Assembly: GCA_947627735.1 (NCBI GenBank) | Contig: CANQXG010000003.1 | Span: forward strand, 1-64,000 | From: an uncultured Oscillospiraceae bacterium | GTDB taxonomy: Bacteria > Bacillota > Clostridia > Oscillospirales > Oscillospiraceae | DNA: 64,000 bases | Direction of reading: 5' to 3' | Shown: in pieces, positions 1-9,515 of the stretch | How the letters are laid out: each line of letters opens with the position of its first letter | Position numbering within the stretch: position 1 is the first letter of the stretch | Translations under genes and position numbers: made by a program | The notes under the pieces: model-generated | Told to the model about the DNA's origin: nothing | The model's input: the letters and a program-made list of their open reading frames with translations, nothing else | Databases searched by the model: none

Positions 1-160
1 TGCCTTCACACATCCGTCTACTTATTCCCTTACACTAGGGGGCTTTTTCCCTGTCCGTTTCGCTTGGTACAGTTCAAACCGGGCAGGGGGCTTTTTCTGT
101 CCATATGGAAGGGAAACGTTTCGTGTTAAAATGTGACAAAAAGAAAAAGGAGAGAGCATC
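1..160. other. Upstream intergenic segment with short direct repeat
   Basis: No gene is visible here. A short direct repeat AGGGGGCTTTTTC occurs at 37-49 and again at 85-97. It probably belongs to the 3' untranslated end of a gene lying before the window. The ribosome binding site of the first gene (AAAGGAGAG) lies at about 146-155. Confidence 0.4.
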
Positions 161-1510
161 ATGGACCCATCCACCACGATGAAAAAGCTGGGCGTCGAAC
201 AGGCCATCAAGTACCTTTACAAGGACCCGGAGAAGAACGCCGCCAAGATCATGGACTGGGCGGACAAGTTCGCCGGGGACAGCTTCGGTCCTCAGCGGGC
301 GGTCATCCGCCGGGCCATCGAGGACCCGTCCGACCCCTACCACCGGTTCGTCATGCACATGGTAAAGGACGTGGACCGGGAGGTGCTCACGGCGGTGGCC
401 GTGAACTTTTTCGTCAACGCCACCCTCACCGGCTGGCCCCGGCAGGAGGAGCTGCGGAAGAAATATAACTGCAACATCCCCTGGGCTATCCTGCTGGACC
501 CCACCTCCGCCTGCAATCTGCACTGCACCGGCTGCTGGGCGGCGGAGTACGGCAACCGGCTGAACCTGACCTATGACGAGATCGACGACATCATCCGCCA
601 GGGAAAGGACATGGGGGTGTACTTCTACATCTACACCGGCGGCGAACCCATGGTCCGCCGGGATGACCTGATCCGCCTGTGCGAAAAGCATGACGACTGT
701 GTGTTTCTGGCCTTCACCAACGGCACCCTCATCGACGAGGCCTTCGCCGACGAGATGCTGCGGGTGAAGAATTTCGTCCCCGCCATCTCCCTGGAGGGGT
801 CCGAGGAGGCCACCGACGGTCGCCGGGGCCAGGGGGTGTACCGGAAGGCCCGGGCGGCCATGGACCTGCTGCACCGGAAAAAGCTGCCCTACGGCATCTC
901 CTCGTGCTACACCAGCGCCAACTACGACTCCATCACCTCCGAGGAGTACTACGACAGCCTCATCGATATGGGGGCGTACTTCATCTGGTACTTCCACTAC
1001 ATGCCTGTGGGCAACGACGCCTCCCCGGAGCTGCTGCCCACCCCGGAGCAGCGGGCGGTGGTCTACCGGCGCATCCGAGACTACCGCTCCCGCAAGCCCC
1101 TGTTCGCCATGGATTTCCAAAACGACGCGGAGTACGTGGGCGGATGCGTCGCCGGAGGCCGGCGGTACCTGCACATCAACGCCAACGGGGACGTGGACCC
1201 CTGCGTGTTCGTCCACTACTCCGACGGCAATATCCGCGAAAAGAGCCTGCTGGACATCCTCCGGGGGCCGCTGTTCATGGCCTACCACGACTGCCAGCCC
1301 TTCAACGAGAACATGCTCCGGCCCTGCCCCATGCTGGAGAACCCGGAGCTGCTGCGGGCCATGGTGGCCTCCAGCGGCGCCAAGAGCACGGACCTGCAGT
1401 CGCCGGAGAGCGCGGAGCACCTGTGCGCCAAGTGCGATGAATACGCCCGGCGCTGGCAGCCCGCCGCCGACTTTCTGTGGCGGGAGCGGCAGGAGACAAA
1501 GCACGCCTGA
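161..1510 (+). CDS. Radical SAM protein with SPASM-type C-terminal cysteines
   Basis: A 449-residue radical SAM enzyme. The CxxxCxxC cluster that binds the catalytic [4Fe-4S] and S-adenosylmethionine is at Cys118, Cys122 and Cys125 (CNLHCTGC), followed by a GGEP motif about 40 residues on. The C-terminal third carries further cysteines (GGCVAGG, DPCVF, RPCP, LCAKC), as in SPASM/twitch domains that hold auxiliary Fe-S clusters in peptide- and small-molecule-modifying enzymes. An N-terminal helical extension of about 100 residues precedes the barrel. The start has a good AAAGGAGAG site. No precursor peptide or partner is adjacent, so the substrate cannot be named. The gene stands alone and ends at a strong hairpin shared with the convergent cls. 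Confidence 0.9.
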   Translation: MDPSTTMKKLGVEQAIKYLYKDPEKNAAKIMDWADKFAGDSFGPQRAVIRRAIEDPSDPYHRFVMHMVKDVDREVLTAVAVNFFVNATLTGWPRQEELRKKYNCNIPWAILLDPTSACNLHCTGCWAAEYGNRLNLTYDEIDDIIRQGKDMGVYFYIYTGGEPMVRRDDLIRLCEKHDDCVFLAFTNGTLIDEAFADEMLRVKNFVPAISLEGSEEATDGRRGQGVYRKARAAMDLLHRKKLPYGISSCYTSANYDSITSEEYYDSLIDMGAYFIWYFHYMPVGNDASPELLPTPEQRAVVYRRIRDYRSRKPLFAMDFQNDAEYVGGCVAGGRRYLHINANGDVDPCVFVHYSDGNIREKSLLDILRGPLFMAYHDCQPFNENMLRPCPMLENPELLRAMVASSGAKSTDLQSPESAEHLCAKCDEYARRWQPAADFLWRERQETKHA

Positions 1511-1512
1511 AA

Positions 1513-1547
1513 AAACGCGCCGCCGCGGTCGGACCGCGGCGGCGTTT
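1513..1547. terminator. Bidirectional intrinsic terminator
   Basis: A GC-rich stem of about 13 bp (CGCCGCCGCGGTC and its complement) is flanked by A5 on the left and T4 on the right. It lies between the convergent radical SAM and cardiolipin synthase genes and can serve both. Confidence 0.85.
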
Positions 1548-1575
1548 TGATGGGGAATAAGTTTACATAATACAC

Positions 1576-3093
1576 TCAGCACAGGGGCGCGAAGATGCGC
1601 AGCACCCCGTCCACCAGCCAGTGCCAGAACCCGCCGGGCAGGTCCTCCGGCGTGCGCCGGCGGCTCTTTTCCTGGGTGGCCAGAAAATCCGCCTTCAGCG
1701 CGTCCAGCAGGGAGGCCCTGTAAAACAGGGAGTTGTTCTCAAAGTGCAGGAAAAGGCTCCGGTAATCCAGGTTCACCGTGCCCACGGAGCCGATCTTCCC
1801 GTCCACCAGGCTGGCCTTGGCGTGGACGAAGCCGGGGGTGTACTCGTACACCTTCACCCCCGCCTGGAGCAGCACGGGGTAGAAGCTGCGGCCCATGCGG
1901 TAGACCAGCTTCTTGTCCGGGATGCCGGGCATGATGATGCGCACGTCCACCCCCCGCCGGGCGGCCCGGATGAAGGCGTCCAGCAGCGCGTCCCCGGGCA
2001 TGAGATAGGGGGTGTAGAACCAGGCATAGCTCTCCGCCTGGCTGAGCAGGTCGATGAACAGCTCGTTCGACACCGCGTCGTCCCCCAGGGGGGAGTCATA
2101 GTAGCTGAGCACGCAGCCGTCCGCCGGGCCGGGGTCCTCCTGAGCGGGCGGGACCAAAAACGCCGCCGGGACCGGGTCATGGGGGTCGGCGAAGGCGTTC
2201 CAGAACTGGGCGAACATGCGGGTGTAGTTCTCCACCGCCTCGCCGGTGAGCTTGAAGCCGATGTCCTTCCAGTGGCCGAAGCGCTGGATATGGTTGATGT
2301 ACTCGTCGGCCAGGTTGACGCCGCCGGAGAAGGCCACCTTCCCGTCGATGACGAGCATCTTCCGGTGGTCCCGGCAGTTGAGGGTGCCCTTGACGAACAC
2401 CAGGGGGTTGAAGGGGGCCACCCGGATGCCCTTTTCCCGCAGCTTGTCGGCGTTCTCCCGGCAGTAGGTGGATATGCTGCCCAGATCGTCGTACATCACC
2501 CGCACGTCCACGCCCTGGGCGGCCTTGCGGGCCATGATGTCCACCATGGAGTCCCACATCAGCCCGTCCTGGACGATGAAATACTCCACGAAGATGAACC
2601 TCTCCGCCTTCTCCATCTCCCGGAGCATCACCGGGAACATGTCGTCGCCCAGGGGGTAATACTCCGCGCTCCGGTTGGGGCGGGGGGCGAAGCCGGTCAT
2701 GGCCTGCACGGCGCGGAAAGTCTGGCCCGCCCGCCTGTCGGCGGCGAGCAGGCCCTCGTATACCGCCTGGCCCTCGTCCGCCGCGGGGGGCAGGGCGCCG
2801 GCCGCCTCCAGTTTTTTCCGCAGGGGCCGGGTGGTGCGCTTGTTGCCGAATATCAGGTACAGCAGCGCCCCCGGCAGGGGGAAGGTGAGGATCAGCAGCA
2901 GCCAGATGATCTTGTATGTCCCCTCGTCCCGCTTCGTGATAAGGTACAGCACGAAGATAAACGACAGGATGGACAGTATCAGGGCGATGGCCCCGGCCCA
3001 GGGGGCCAGCCAGGTCAGCGTCAGGTACAGCCACAGCACCTGCAGGGCCACGGCGGGGATCACCGTGAACACGCGCCGGAGGATCATATGCAT
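1576..3093 (-). CDS. cls: Cardiolipin synthase, PLD family
   Basis: A 505-residue ClsA-type cardiolipin synthase, which condenses two phosphatidylglycerols to cardiolipin and glycerol at the membrane. Two N-terminal membrane helices span roughly residues 8-55, with a third hydrophobic stretch to about residue 80. Two phospholipase-D HKD motifs follow: HRKMLVID near residue 243 and HAKASLVD near 424, each followed by the GG/GTVN signature. The length is typical for the family. The start is preceded by AAAGGAG. It is monocistronic, converges on the radical SAM gene, and both catalytic halves are intact. Confidence 0.95.
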   Translation of the reverse strand: MHMILRRVFTVIPAVALQVLWLYLTLTWLAPWAGAIALILSILSFIFVLYLITKRDEGTYKIIWLLLILTFPLPGALLYLIFGNKRTTRPLRKKLEAAGALPPAADEGQAVYEGLLAADRRAGQTFRAVQAMTGFAPRPNRSAEYYPLGDDMFPVMLREMEKAERFIFVEYFIVQDGLMWDSMVDIMARKAAQGVDVRVMYDDLGSISTYCRENADKLREKGIRVAPFNPLVFVKGTLNCRDHRKMLVIDGKVAFSGGVNLADEYINHIQRFGHWKDIGFKLTGEAVENYTRMFAQFWNAFADPHDPVPAAFLVPPAQEDPGPADGCVLSYYDSPLGDDAVSNELFIDLLSQAESYAWFYTPYLMPGDALLDAFIRAARRGVDVRIIMPGIPDKKLVYRMGRSFYPVLLQAGVKVYEYTPGFVHAKASLVDGKIGSVGTVNLDYRSLFLHFENNSLFYRASLLDALKADFLATQEKSRRRTPEDLPGGFWHWLVDGVLRIFAPLC

Positions 3094-3303
3094 ATCTCAA
3101 CACTCCTTTGTGCCGCCCAAAGCGGTGAGGCCATTATATACCATTCCGCCCCCGGGCGCAACCCCGCCGGGCAAATATTCCCCGGTCCGTGCCGCCGGCC
3201 GGAGCGGGACAACTGGCATGATAAAAATTATTGAAACTGGCTCTTTTCATAGGGCCAATTTGTGGTATAGTGTGCTATATCCACGACAGGGAGGTATCGT
3301 ACC

Positions 3304-4143
3304 ATGAAACAGAAACGGATCATCACCATCCAGGACCTGTCCTGCTTCGGCAAGTGCTCGCTGACGGTGGCCCACCCCATCATGTCCGCCATGGGGCTGG
3401 AGGTCTGCCCCGTGCCCACGGCGATATTGTCCACCCACACGGCGGGCTTTCAGAACTGGACATTTCGGGACCTGGCGGCGGACCTGCCCGCCGTGGCGGC
3501 CCACTGGCACAGCCAGGGCCTGACCTTCGACGGCATCAGCACCGGCTATCTGGGCACGGCGGAGATGATCGGCATGGTGTCCGACTACTTCCGGCTGTTC
3601 CCGGGCATGGTGAAGATTGTGGACCCGGTGTTCGCCGACAACGGCAAGCTCTATCCCGCCTTCGACATGGACTACGCCAGGGGCGTGGCGGGGCTGTGCG
3701 GCCAGGCGGACGTGATCGTGCCCAACCTGACGGAGGCGGCCTTCATGCTGGGGGAGGAATATGTCCCCTCCGGCTATGACGAGGAATACATCCACGGCCT
3801 GCTGCGGCGGCTGGCGGCCCTGGGCTGCCGGACGGCCGTGGTCACCGGGGTGAACTACGACGGCGCCCATCAGGGGGCCGTGGCCTACGACAGCGCCTCG
3901 GACAGCTTCTGCGAATATTTCCGGGAGAACATCGACGTGTCCTTCCACGGCACGGGGGACGTGTTCACCTCCGCCCTGGCGGGGGCCATCGTGCTGGGAA
4001 AGAGCATGGAGCGGGCATTGGCCATCGCGGTGGACTACACCGTGGAGTGCATCAAGGCCACCATGCCGGACATCAAGGACCACTGGTACGGGGTAAAATT
4101 CGAGTCCTGTCTGCCGGGGCTTATCAAGGCCGTGAACGAATAA
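3304..4143 (+). CDS. pdxK: Pyridoxal/pyridoxamine kinase, ribokinase fold
   Basis: A 279-residue PfkB/ribokinase-superfamily kinase that phosphorylates pyridoxal, pyridoxamine or pyridoxine in PLP salvage. The opening IQDLSCFGKCSLT is typical of Firmicutes pyridoxamine kinases. The nucleotide/anion-hole motif HGTGDVF has His215 and the catalytic base Asp219. VDPVFADNG in the middle matches the substrate and metal region. The start follows GGGAGG. Single gene, closed by a hairpin with T6. It may supply PLP for the aminotransferase-type enzymes in the window, though that link is only inferred. Confidence 0.92.
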   Translation: MKQKRIITIQDLSCFGKCSLTVAHPIMSAMGLEVCPVPTAILSTHTAGFQNWTFRDLAADLPAVAAHWHSQGLTFDGISTGYLGTAEMIGMVSDYFRLFPGMVKIVDPVFADNGKLYPAFDMDYARGVAGLCGQADVIVPNLTEAAFMLGEEYVPSGYDEEYIHGLLRRLAALGCRTAVVTGVNYDGAHQGAVAYDSASDSFCEYFRENIDVSFHGTGDVFTSALAGAIVLGKSMERALAIAVDYTVECIKATMPDIKDHWYGVKFESCLPGLIKAVNE

Positions 4144-4150
4144 AACACAG

Positions 4151-4176
4151 GGCGCCGCTTCCGCGGCGCCTTTTTT
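4151..4176 (+). terminator. Intrinsic terminator of pdxK
   Basis: Stem GGCGCCGC/GCGGCGCC with a four-base loop, directly followed by T6. Confidence 0.9.
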
Positions 4177-4255
4177 GTGCCCCGGCGGCGGTTGTAATGG
4201 GGGCCGGGACGTGGTATTATATCTATAAGAATGTAACATCGGAGGAGGGACCGCT

Positions 4256-5941
4256 ATGGACCAGGAAAAACGGGGCTTCACCCTGCCCGGCGGCCGGGTG
4301 GGCCAGACCTTGATCTGCCTCGCCGTCACCGCCCTGGCGGGGTTCGTGTATTTCTATCTGGCGCTGCCCGCCATCAACTTCCAGGACGGGGAGTTTTACA
4401 CCTTCCTGGTGTTCCTGTGCGTGGTGTACATCGTCTGCGTGGCGGTGACCACCGCCCGGGAGCGGGCCAGAGAGGTGCGCACGCCCCACCAGAAGGTGCG
4501 CGACGGCATCCTGTTTGTGAAGAAGAACTGCCTGCCGGTGGGCATCCTGCTGGCGCTGGTGCTGGCGGCGGCCTTCGTGGGCAAGGTCATCTCCCTGCCC
4601 ATCTTCCGGGCGTCGGCCTACCGGGAGCTGCTGGACGTGCAGACCGGCGACTTCGCCCAGGAGGTGACCCAGATCTCCTTCAGCGAGATACCCACCCTGG
4701 ACCGGACCAGCGCCAACTACCTGGGCGACCGGCAGATGGGCACCCTCTCGGACATGGTCAGCCAGTTCGAGTACTCCAACGACTCCACCCAGATCAACTA
4801 CCAGGGCCGGCCCGTGCGGGTGGCGCCCATCGGGTACGCCGATCTGTTCAAGTGGATCACCAACCGCAAGGGCGGCCTGCCCGCCTATGTGGTGGTGGAC
4901 ATGGTGACCCAGCAGGCCCAGGTGGTGCGCCTGGGGGAGGGGATGAAATACTCCTTCTCCGAGCCGCTGAACCGCAACGTGATGCGCCATCTCCGGTTCC
5001 AGTACCCCACCATGATGTTTTCCACGCCGGAGTTCGAGATCGACGAGGACGGCCACCCCTGGTGGATCGCCCCCCGGCTGGTGAAGACCATCGGCCTGTT
5101 CGGGGGCCGGGATATCCAGGGGGCGGTGCTGCTGGACGCGGTCACCGGCGACAGCCAGTATTATGAAGAGGTGCCCACCTGGGTGGACACCCTCTATACC
5201 CCCCAGCTGATCATGGAGCAGTACGACTACCACGGCACCCTGGTCCACGGGTTCATCAACTCCATCCTGGGCCAGCGGGACGTGACCATGACCACCGACG
5301 GGTACAACTACATCGCCATGAACGACGACGTGTATGTGTACACCGGCGTGACCAGCGCCAACGCGGACCAGTCCAACCTGGGATTTCTGCTGTGCAACAT
5401 GCGCACCAAGGAGACCCGCTACTACGTGGCCCCCGGCGCCACCGAGGCCGCGGCCCGGGCCTCCGCCGAGGGCGTTGTCCAGGACCTGGGGTATGTGTCC
5501 ACGTTCCCGCTGCTGCTGAACATCTCCGGCCAGCCCACCTATTTCATCCCCCTGATGGACGCCACCAACCTGGTGAAGAGCTACGCCATGGTGAACGTGG
5601 CCCAGTACCAGATCGTGGCCACCGGCGCGACCGTGCCCGATTGCGAGAGGACCTATATCTCCATGCTGTCCGAGCGGGGCGTGGTCCATGGCGTCGGCCT
5701 GCCCGAGACCCAGGCGGAGGCCAGCGGACGGGTGGAGGAGATCCGCTCCGCCGTGCTGGAGGGCACCAGCTGGTACTATATCCGCCTGGAGGGGGAGAGG
5801 GTGTTCTACGCCCTGTCCGCCGCCCAGGATCAGAACGTGATCGTGCTGAACGTGGGCGACGAGGTGACCGTGTCCCACGCCCTGCCGGAGGAGGGGGAGG
5901 ACCCCGCCATCCTGGAGGCCTACGCGGTGAGTGTGAAATAA
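4256..5941 (+). CDS. Large membrane protein of unknown function
   Basis: A 561-residue protein with no family I recognise. Three hydrophobic helices lie near residues 18-40, 48-66 and 95-115, with a short basic loop (ARERAREVRTPHQKVR) between the second and third. The remaining 440 residues are soluble and presumably extracytoplasmic. They hold many Tyr- and Asp-rich stretches (YLGDRQMG, GYNYIAMNDDVYVY, LLDAVTGDSQYY) that suggest repeated beta structure, possibly two PepSY-like lobes, but no cysteines or catalytic motifs stand out. RBS GGAGGAGG. Monocistronic with its own terminator. The neighbours (pdxK, decarboxylase operon) do not suggest a role. Confidence 0.8.
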   Translation: MDQEKRGFTLPGGRVGQTLICLAVTALAGFVYFYLALPAINFQDGEFYTFLVFLCVVYIVCVAVTTARERAREVRTPHQKVRDGILFVKKNCLPVGILLALVLAAAFVGKVISLPIFRASAYRELLDVQTGDFAQEVTQISFSEIPTLDRTSANYLGDRQMGTLSDMVSQFEYSNDSTQINYQGRPVRVAPIGYADLFKWITNRKGGLPAYVVVDMVTQQAQVVRLGEGMKYSFSEPLNRNVMRHLRFQYPTMMFSTPEFEIDEDGHPWWIAPRLVKTIGLFGGRDIQGAVLLDAVTGDSQYYEEVPTWVDTLYTPQLIMEQYDYHGTLVHGFINSILGQRDVTMTTDGYNYIAMNDDVYVYTGVTSANADQSNLGFLLCNMRTKETRYYVAPGATEAAARASAEGVVQDLGYVSTFPLLLNISGQPTYFIPLMDATNLVKSYAMVNVAQYQIVATGATVPDCERTYISMLSERGVVHGVGLPETQAEASGRVEEIRSAVLEGTSWYYIRLEGERVFYALSAAQDQNVIVLNVGDEVTVSHALPEEGEDPAILEAYAVSVK

Positions 5942-5947
5942 TGAAAA

Positions 5948-5980
5948 AAGCGCCCTGCCGGGACCCGGCGGGGCGCTTTA
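5948..5980 (+). terminator. Intrinsic terminator
   Basis: A 15-bp stem with one wobble (AAGCGCCCTGCCGGG and its complement) that follows the membrane protein by six bases. Confidence 0.85.
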
Positions 5981-5984
5981 TCGC

Positions 5985-6013
5985 TTGACTAACCGGCGAA
6001 AAAATAAGATAAT
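5985..6013 (+). promoter_or_regulatory. Probable promoter of the oad operon
   Basis: TTGACT at 5985-5990 and GATAAT at 6008-6013 with 17-bp spacing, upstream of the decarboxylase alpha gene and just after the preceding terminator. Confidence 0.6.
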
Positions 6014-6081
6014 GATACGGTGAGATCCATCGGCGGCGGCCCGAGGCGGACCGCGCGCGGAAATACAAGGGAGGTAGATCA

Positions 6082-7461
6082 ATGCAGCGCGTGCAATTTG
6101 TAGAAACGGTACTGCGGGACGCGAACCAGTCGCTCATGGCGACGAGGCTGCCGTACGCAAAGTTTGAACCCATCCTGGAGACCATGGACAAGGCGGGGTA
6201 CTACTCCGTGGAGTGCTGGGGCGGGGCCACCTTCGACGTGTGCCTGCGGTACCTGAACGAGGACCCCTGGGAGCGGCTCCGGAAGATCCGGGCGAAGATG
6301 CCCAACACCAAGCTGCAGATGCTGCTCCGGGGCCAGAACATCCTGGGCTACAAGCACTACCCGGACGACGTGGTGCGCAAATTCGTGCAGCACGCGGTGA
6401 AAAACGGCATCGACATCATCCGCATCTTCGACGCCCTCAACGACACGGACAACCTGAAGGTGGCCGTGGAGGAGACGGTGAAGTGCGGAGCCATCGCCTC
6501 CGGCGCCATCAGCTACACCACCTCCCCGGTACATACCCTGGCCAATTACGTGAAGATCGTGAAGGAGCTGGCGGCCATGGGCTGCAGCACCATCTGCATC
6601 AAGGACATGGCCGGCATCATGGGACCCCAGGAGGCCTATGACCTGGTCAGCGCCATCAAGGACGCGGTGGACCTGCCGGTGGACGTGCACACCCACTGCA
6701 CCACCGGCCTGGCGTTCATGACCCTGCTGAAATCGGTGGAGGCCGGCGCGGACATCATCGACACGGCGTCGTCGCCCTTCTCCGGCGGCACCAGCCAGGC
6801 GTCCACGGACACCCTGGCCTACGCCCTGAAGCAGCTGGGGTACCAGGTGGACCTGGACGAGGCGGTGCTGAAGGAAGTGGCGGACTACTTCAAGCCGGTG
6901 CGGGACGGGTTCATCGCGGACGGGACGCTCATGCCCAAGAGCATGGCCACGGACACCCAGTGCCTGACCTACCAGGTGCCGGGGGGGATGCTGTCGAACC
7001 TTCTCAGCCAGCTGAAGACCATGAACGCGCTGGACCGGCTGGATGAGGCGCTGGCGGAAACGCCCCGGGTGCGCAAAGACCTGGGCTATCCTCCCCTGGT
7101 GACCCCCACTTCCCAGATGGTGGGCGTGCAGGCGGTGACGAACGTGCTGCAGGGCGAGCGGTACAAGAAGGTGTCCAGCGAGGTGAAAGCCTACTGCCGG
7201 GGCGAGTACGGCAAGACCCCGGCCCCCATCGACCCCGAGGTGCGCAAGAAGATCCTGGGGGACGAACAGCCCCTCACCGGACGGTACGCCGACACCCTGG
7301 AGCCGGCCTTTGAAAAGACCAAGGCGGAGCTGGGCGACACGGCCCGCAGCGACGAGGATGTGCTCAGCTACATCGCCTTCCCCCAGCTGGCGGAGAAGTT
7401 CTTCGCGGACCGGCAGGCGGCGGAGGAGAACGTGGTGAAGTACACCTTCGAGGAGGCGTGA
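6082..7461 (+). CDS. oadA: Oxaloacetate decarboxylase alpha (carboxyltransferase) subunit
   Basis: A 459-residue carboxyltransferase subunit of the oxaloacetate decarboxylase / pyruvate carboxylase B family. It moves the carboxyl group from a 2-oxoacid to biotin at the membrane complex. Visible features are VLRDANQSL near the start (metal and substrate site), the carboxylated-lysine motif CIKDMAG with Lys174, and the metal ligands HTHC at His203 and His205. The protein stops before any biotinyl domain. The carrier is a separate gene two positions downstream, as is usual in Clostridia. RBS GGGAGGT. It is the first gene of a tightly packed oadA-oadG-bccp-oadB operon. Malonate- or methylmalonyl-CoA-specific decarboxylases have different alpha subunits, so an oxaloacetate-like substrate is most likely. 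Confidence 0.93.
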   Translation: MQRVQFVETVLRDANQSLMATRLPYAKFEPILETMDKAGYYSVECWGGATFDVCLRYLNEDPWERLRKIRAKMPNTKLQMLLRGQNILGYKHYPDDVVRKFVQHAVKNGIDIIRIFDALNDTDNLKVAVEETVKCGAIASGAISYTTSPVHTLANYVKIVKELAAMGCSTICIKDMAGIMGPQEAYDLVSAIKDAVDLPVDVHTHCTTGLAFMTLLKSVEAGADIIDTASSPFSGGTSQASTDTLAYALKQLGYQVDLDEAVLKEVADYFKPVRDGFIADGTLMPKSMATDTQCLTYQVPGGMLSNLLSQLKTMNALDRLDEALAETPRVRKDLGYPPLVTPTSQMVGVQAVTNVLQGERYKKVSSEVKAYCRGEYGKTPAPIDPEVRKKILGDEQPLTGRYADTLEPAFEKTKAELGDTARSDEDVLSYIAFPQLAEKFFADRQAAEENVVKYTFEEA

Positions 7462-7463
7462 GC

Positions 7464-7823
7464 ATGGGCGTGAATGAAGCATTGGTGCACCCCAGCGTGG
7501 CCACCGGAGCGCTGGTGGCGGTGCTGGGCTACGGGGTGGTGTTCTTCGGCATCTGCCTGCTGCTGATCGTGGTGACGGTCATGGGCAAGGTCATGATGAA
7601 CAGCCAGAAGAAGAAAGCGGAAGCGACCGCTCCCGCCGCTCCCGAAGCGCCTGCCCCGGCCCCTGTGGAGAAGCCCGCGGCCAAGGGCACGGCGGGGGAG
7701 CTGAAGCTGTACGACACCGACCCGCGGGACGCGGCGCTCATCATGGCCATCACGGCCCATAAGCTGGGCAAGCCCGTCAACGAACTGCGGTTCCGCTCGA
7801 TAAAGGAGGTCAAGGAGAAATGA
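7464..7823 (+). CDS. oadG: Sodium pump decarboxylase gamma subunit, OadG-like
   Basis: About 119 residues. One membrane helix (residues about 14-42) is followed by a Lys/Ala/Pro-rich linker and a short conserved tail. OadG-type subunits anchor and assemble the alpha subunit with the membrane beta subunit. The ATG at 7464 is preferred because AGGAGG at 7451-7456 is well spaced from it. A GTG at 7458 that overlaps the oadA stop would sit too close. The 3' end overlaps the carrier gene by ATGA, which suggests translational coupling. Confidence 0.85.
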   Translation: MGVNEALVHPSVATGALVAVLGYGVVFFGICLLLIVVTVMGKVMMNSQKKKAEATAPAAPEAPAPAPVEKPAAKGTAGELKLYDTDPRDAALIMAITAHKLGKPVNELRFRSIKEVKEK

Positions 7824-8215
7824 AATATAAAGTGACATTGAACGGTCGGACCTATGAGGTCGAGGTGGATGAGGACAAGGCCATGCTGGTGGACGAGTAC
7901 GAGGCCTACGCCCCGGCTCCCGCCGCAGCTCCGGTCGCGGCACCTGTCGCCGCGCCTGCGGCTCCCGCACCCGCGGCTGCTCCCACCCAGGCGGTGGCGG
8001 CGGGGGAGCCGGTGACGTCCCCCATGCCCGGCAACATCCTGAAGATCCTGGTCAGCCAGGGCCAGCAGGTGAAGGAGGGCGACGTGGTGATGATCCTGGA
8101 GGCCATGAAGATGGAGAACGAGATCGTGGCGCCCAAGGCCGGCTCCGTGGCCCAGATCCTGGTGACGAAGGGCGCGGTGGTGGAAACCGGCGCGGTCCTC
8201 GCGGTCATCGCGTGA
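7820..8215 (+). CDS. Biotin carboxyl carrier protein of the decarboxylase
   Basis: A 131-residue biotin carrier. A short N-terminal beta segment is followed by an Ala-Pro-rich flexible linker (residues about 31-60) and a biotinyl domain with the EAMKMEN motif, the biotinylated lysine being Lys97. It shuttles CO2 from OadA to the membrane beta subunit. It corresponds to the fused C-terminal domain of Klebsiella OadA or to GcdC-type carriers. It overlaps oadG by 4 nt. Confidence 0.93.
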   Translation: MKYKVTLNGRTYEVEVDEDKAMLVDEYEAYAPAPAAAPVAAPVAAPAAPAPAAAPTQAVAAGEPVTSPMPGNILKILVSQGQQVKEGDVVMILEAMKMENEIVAPKAGSVAQILVTKGAVVETGAVLAVIA

Positions 8216-8225
8216 GGAGGGCGGC

Positions 8226-9449
8226 ATGAACATACTGGATACTCTCGGCAAGCTGGCGGCGGAGTCCGGCTTTGCCGGGTTCCTGGCGGCGGGGGGCTGG
8301 AAGAACCTCATTATGATCGCCATCGCCTGCGTGCTGCTGTACCTGGGGATCGTGAAGAAGTTCGAGCCGCTGCTGCTGGTGGGCATCGCCTTCGGGTGCC
8401 TGCTGACGAACCTGCCCGGGGCGGGGCTGTATCATCTCGACATGTGGGACGCCTATGTGGCGGGCACGCCCTATACCACCGCCGCCGGCGAGGTCATAGA
8501 GCACCTCACCTTCACCACGGTGCTGCATGAGGGCGGACTATTAGACGTGTTCTACATCGGCGTGAAGGCCGGCGTGTACCCCTCCCTGATCTTCATGGGC
8601 GTGGGGGCCATGACGGACTTCGGCCCGCTGCTGGCGTACCCCAAGAGCCTGCTTCTGGGCGCGGCGGCCCAGCTGGGCGTGTTCGTGGCCTTCTTCGGGG
8701 CGATCCTGCTGGGCTTCACCGGTCCGGAGGCGGCCAGCATCGGCATCATCGGCGGGGCGGATGGCCCTACGGCCATCTTCCTGACCACCAAGCTGGCGCC
8801 CCAGCTCTTAGGCCCCATCGCCATCGCGGCCTATTCCTATATGGCGCTGATCCCCATGATCCAGCCGCCCATCATGAAGCTGATGACCACCCCCGCCATG
8901 CGCACCGTGAAGATGGAGCAGCGGCGGGAGGTGTCCAAGACCGAGAAGATCGTGTTCCCCATCGTGGTGAGCGCGTTCGTGATATTGCTGCTGCCCTCCA
9001 CGGCGCCGCTGATCGGCTGCCTGATGCTGGGCAACCTGTTCCGTGAATGCGGGGTGACCGACCGGCTGAGCGATACGGTGCAGAACGCGATGATGAACAT
9101 CGTGACGATCTTCCTGGCGACCAGCGTGGGCGCGACCATGGTGGCGGAGCGGTTTTTGAGCCTGAGCACCATCAAGATCGTGGTGCTGGGCTTGGTGGCG
9201 TTCGCCATCTCCACGGCGGGCGGCCTCATAGGCGGGCGGATCATGTACCGGCTCAGCGGCGGGAAGATCAACCCGCTGATCGGGTCGGCGGGCGTGTCCG
9301 CGGTACCCATGGCGGCGCGGGTGAGCCAGGACGTGGGCAGGAAGTACAACAAGACCAACTTCCTTCTGATGCACGCCATGGGTCCCAACGTGGCCGGCGT
9401 CATCGGCTCCGCCATCGCCGCGGGCTTCCTCCTGTCCGTCTTCGGATGA
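8226..9449 (+). CDS. oadB: Na+-translocating decarboxylase beta subunit
   Basis: A 407-residue integral membrane protein with about nine helices. It decarboxylates carboxybiotin and exports Na+. The conserved GGADGPTAIF motif near residue 176 marks the ion-binding helix, and NPLIGSAGVSAVPMAAR near residue 350 is the second family signature. The start has GGAGG with normal spacing. It ends the operon. The resulting sodium gradient would support solute uptake in this fermentative cell. Confidence 0.95.
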   Translation: MNILDTLGKLAAESGFAGFLAAGGWKNLIMIAIACVLLYLGIVKKFEPLLLVGIAFGCLLTNLPGAGLYHLDMWDAYVAGTPYTTAAGEVIEHLTFTTVLHEGGLLDVFYIGVKAGVYPSLIFMGVGAMTDFGPLLAYPKSLLLGAAAQLGVFVAFFGAILLGFTGPEAASIGIIGGADGPTAIFLTTKLAPQLLGPIAIAAYSYMALIPMIQPPIMKLMTTPAMRTVKMEQRREVSKTEKIVFPIVVSAFVILLLPSTAPLIGCLMLGNLFRECGVTDRLSDTVQNAMMNIVTIFLATSVGATMVAERFLSLSTIKIVVLGLVAFAISTAGGLIGGRIMYRLSGGKINPLIGSAGVSAVPMAARVSQDVGRKYNKTNFLLMHAMGPNVAGVIGSAIAAGFLLSVFG

Positions 9450-9474
9450 GAAGCGGATAAAAAGTGAAACAAAA

Positions 9475-9512
9475 ACTTCCCGCGGAAATCCTCCGCGGGA
9501 AGTACCATATTG
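9475..9512 (+). terminator. Stem-loop after oadB
   Basis: A perfect 12-bp stem (ACTTCCCGCGGA and its complement, arms 9475-9486 and 9492-9503). The T-tract is poor, so it may stabilise the 3' end as well as terminate. Confidence 0.6.
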
Positions 9513-9515
9513 TTC

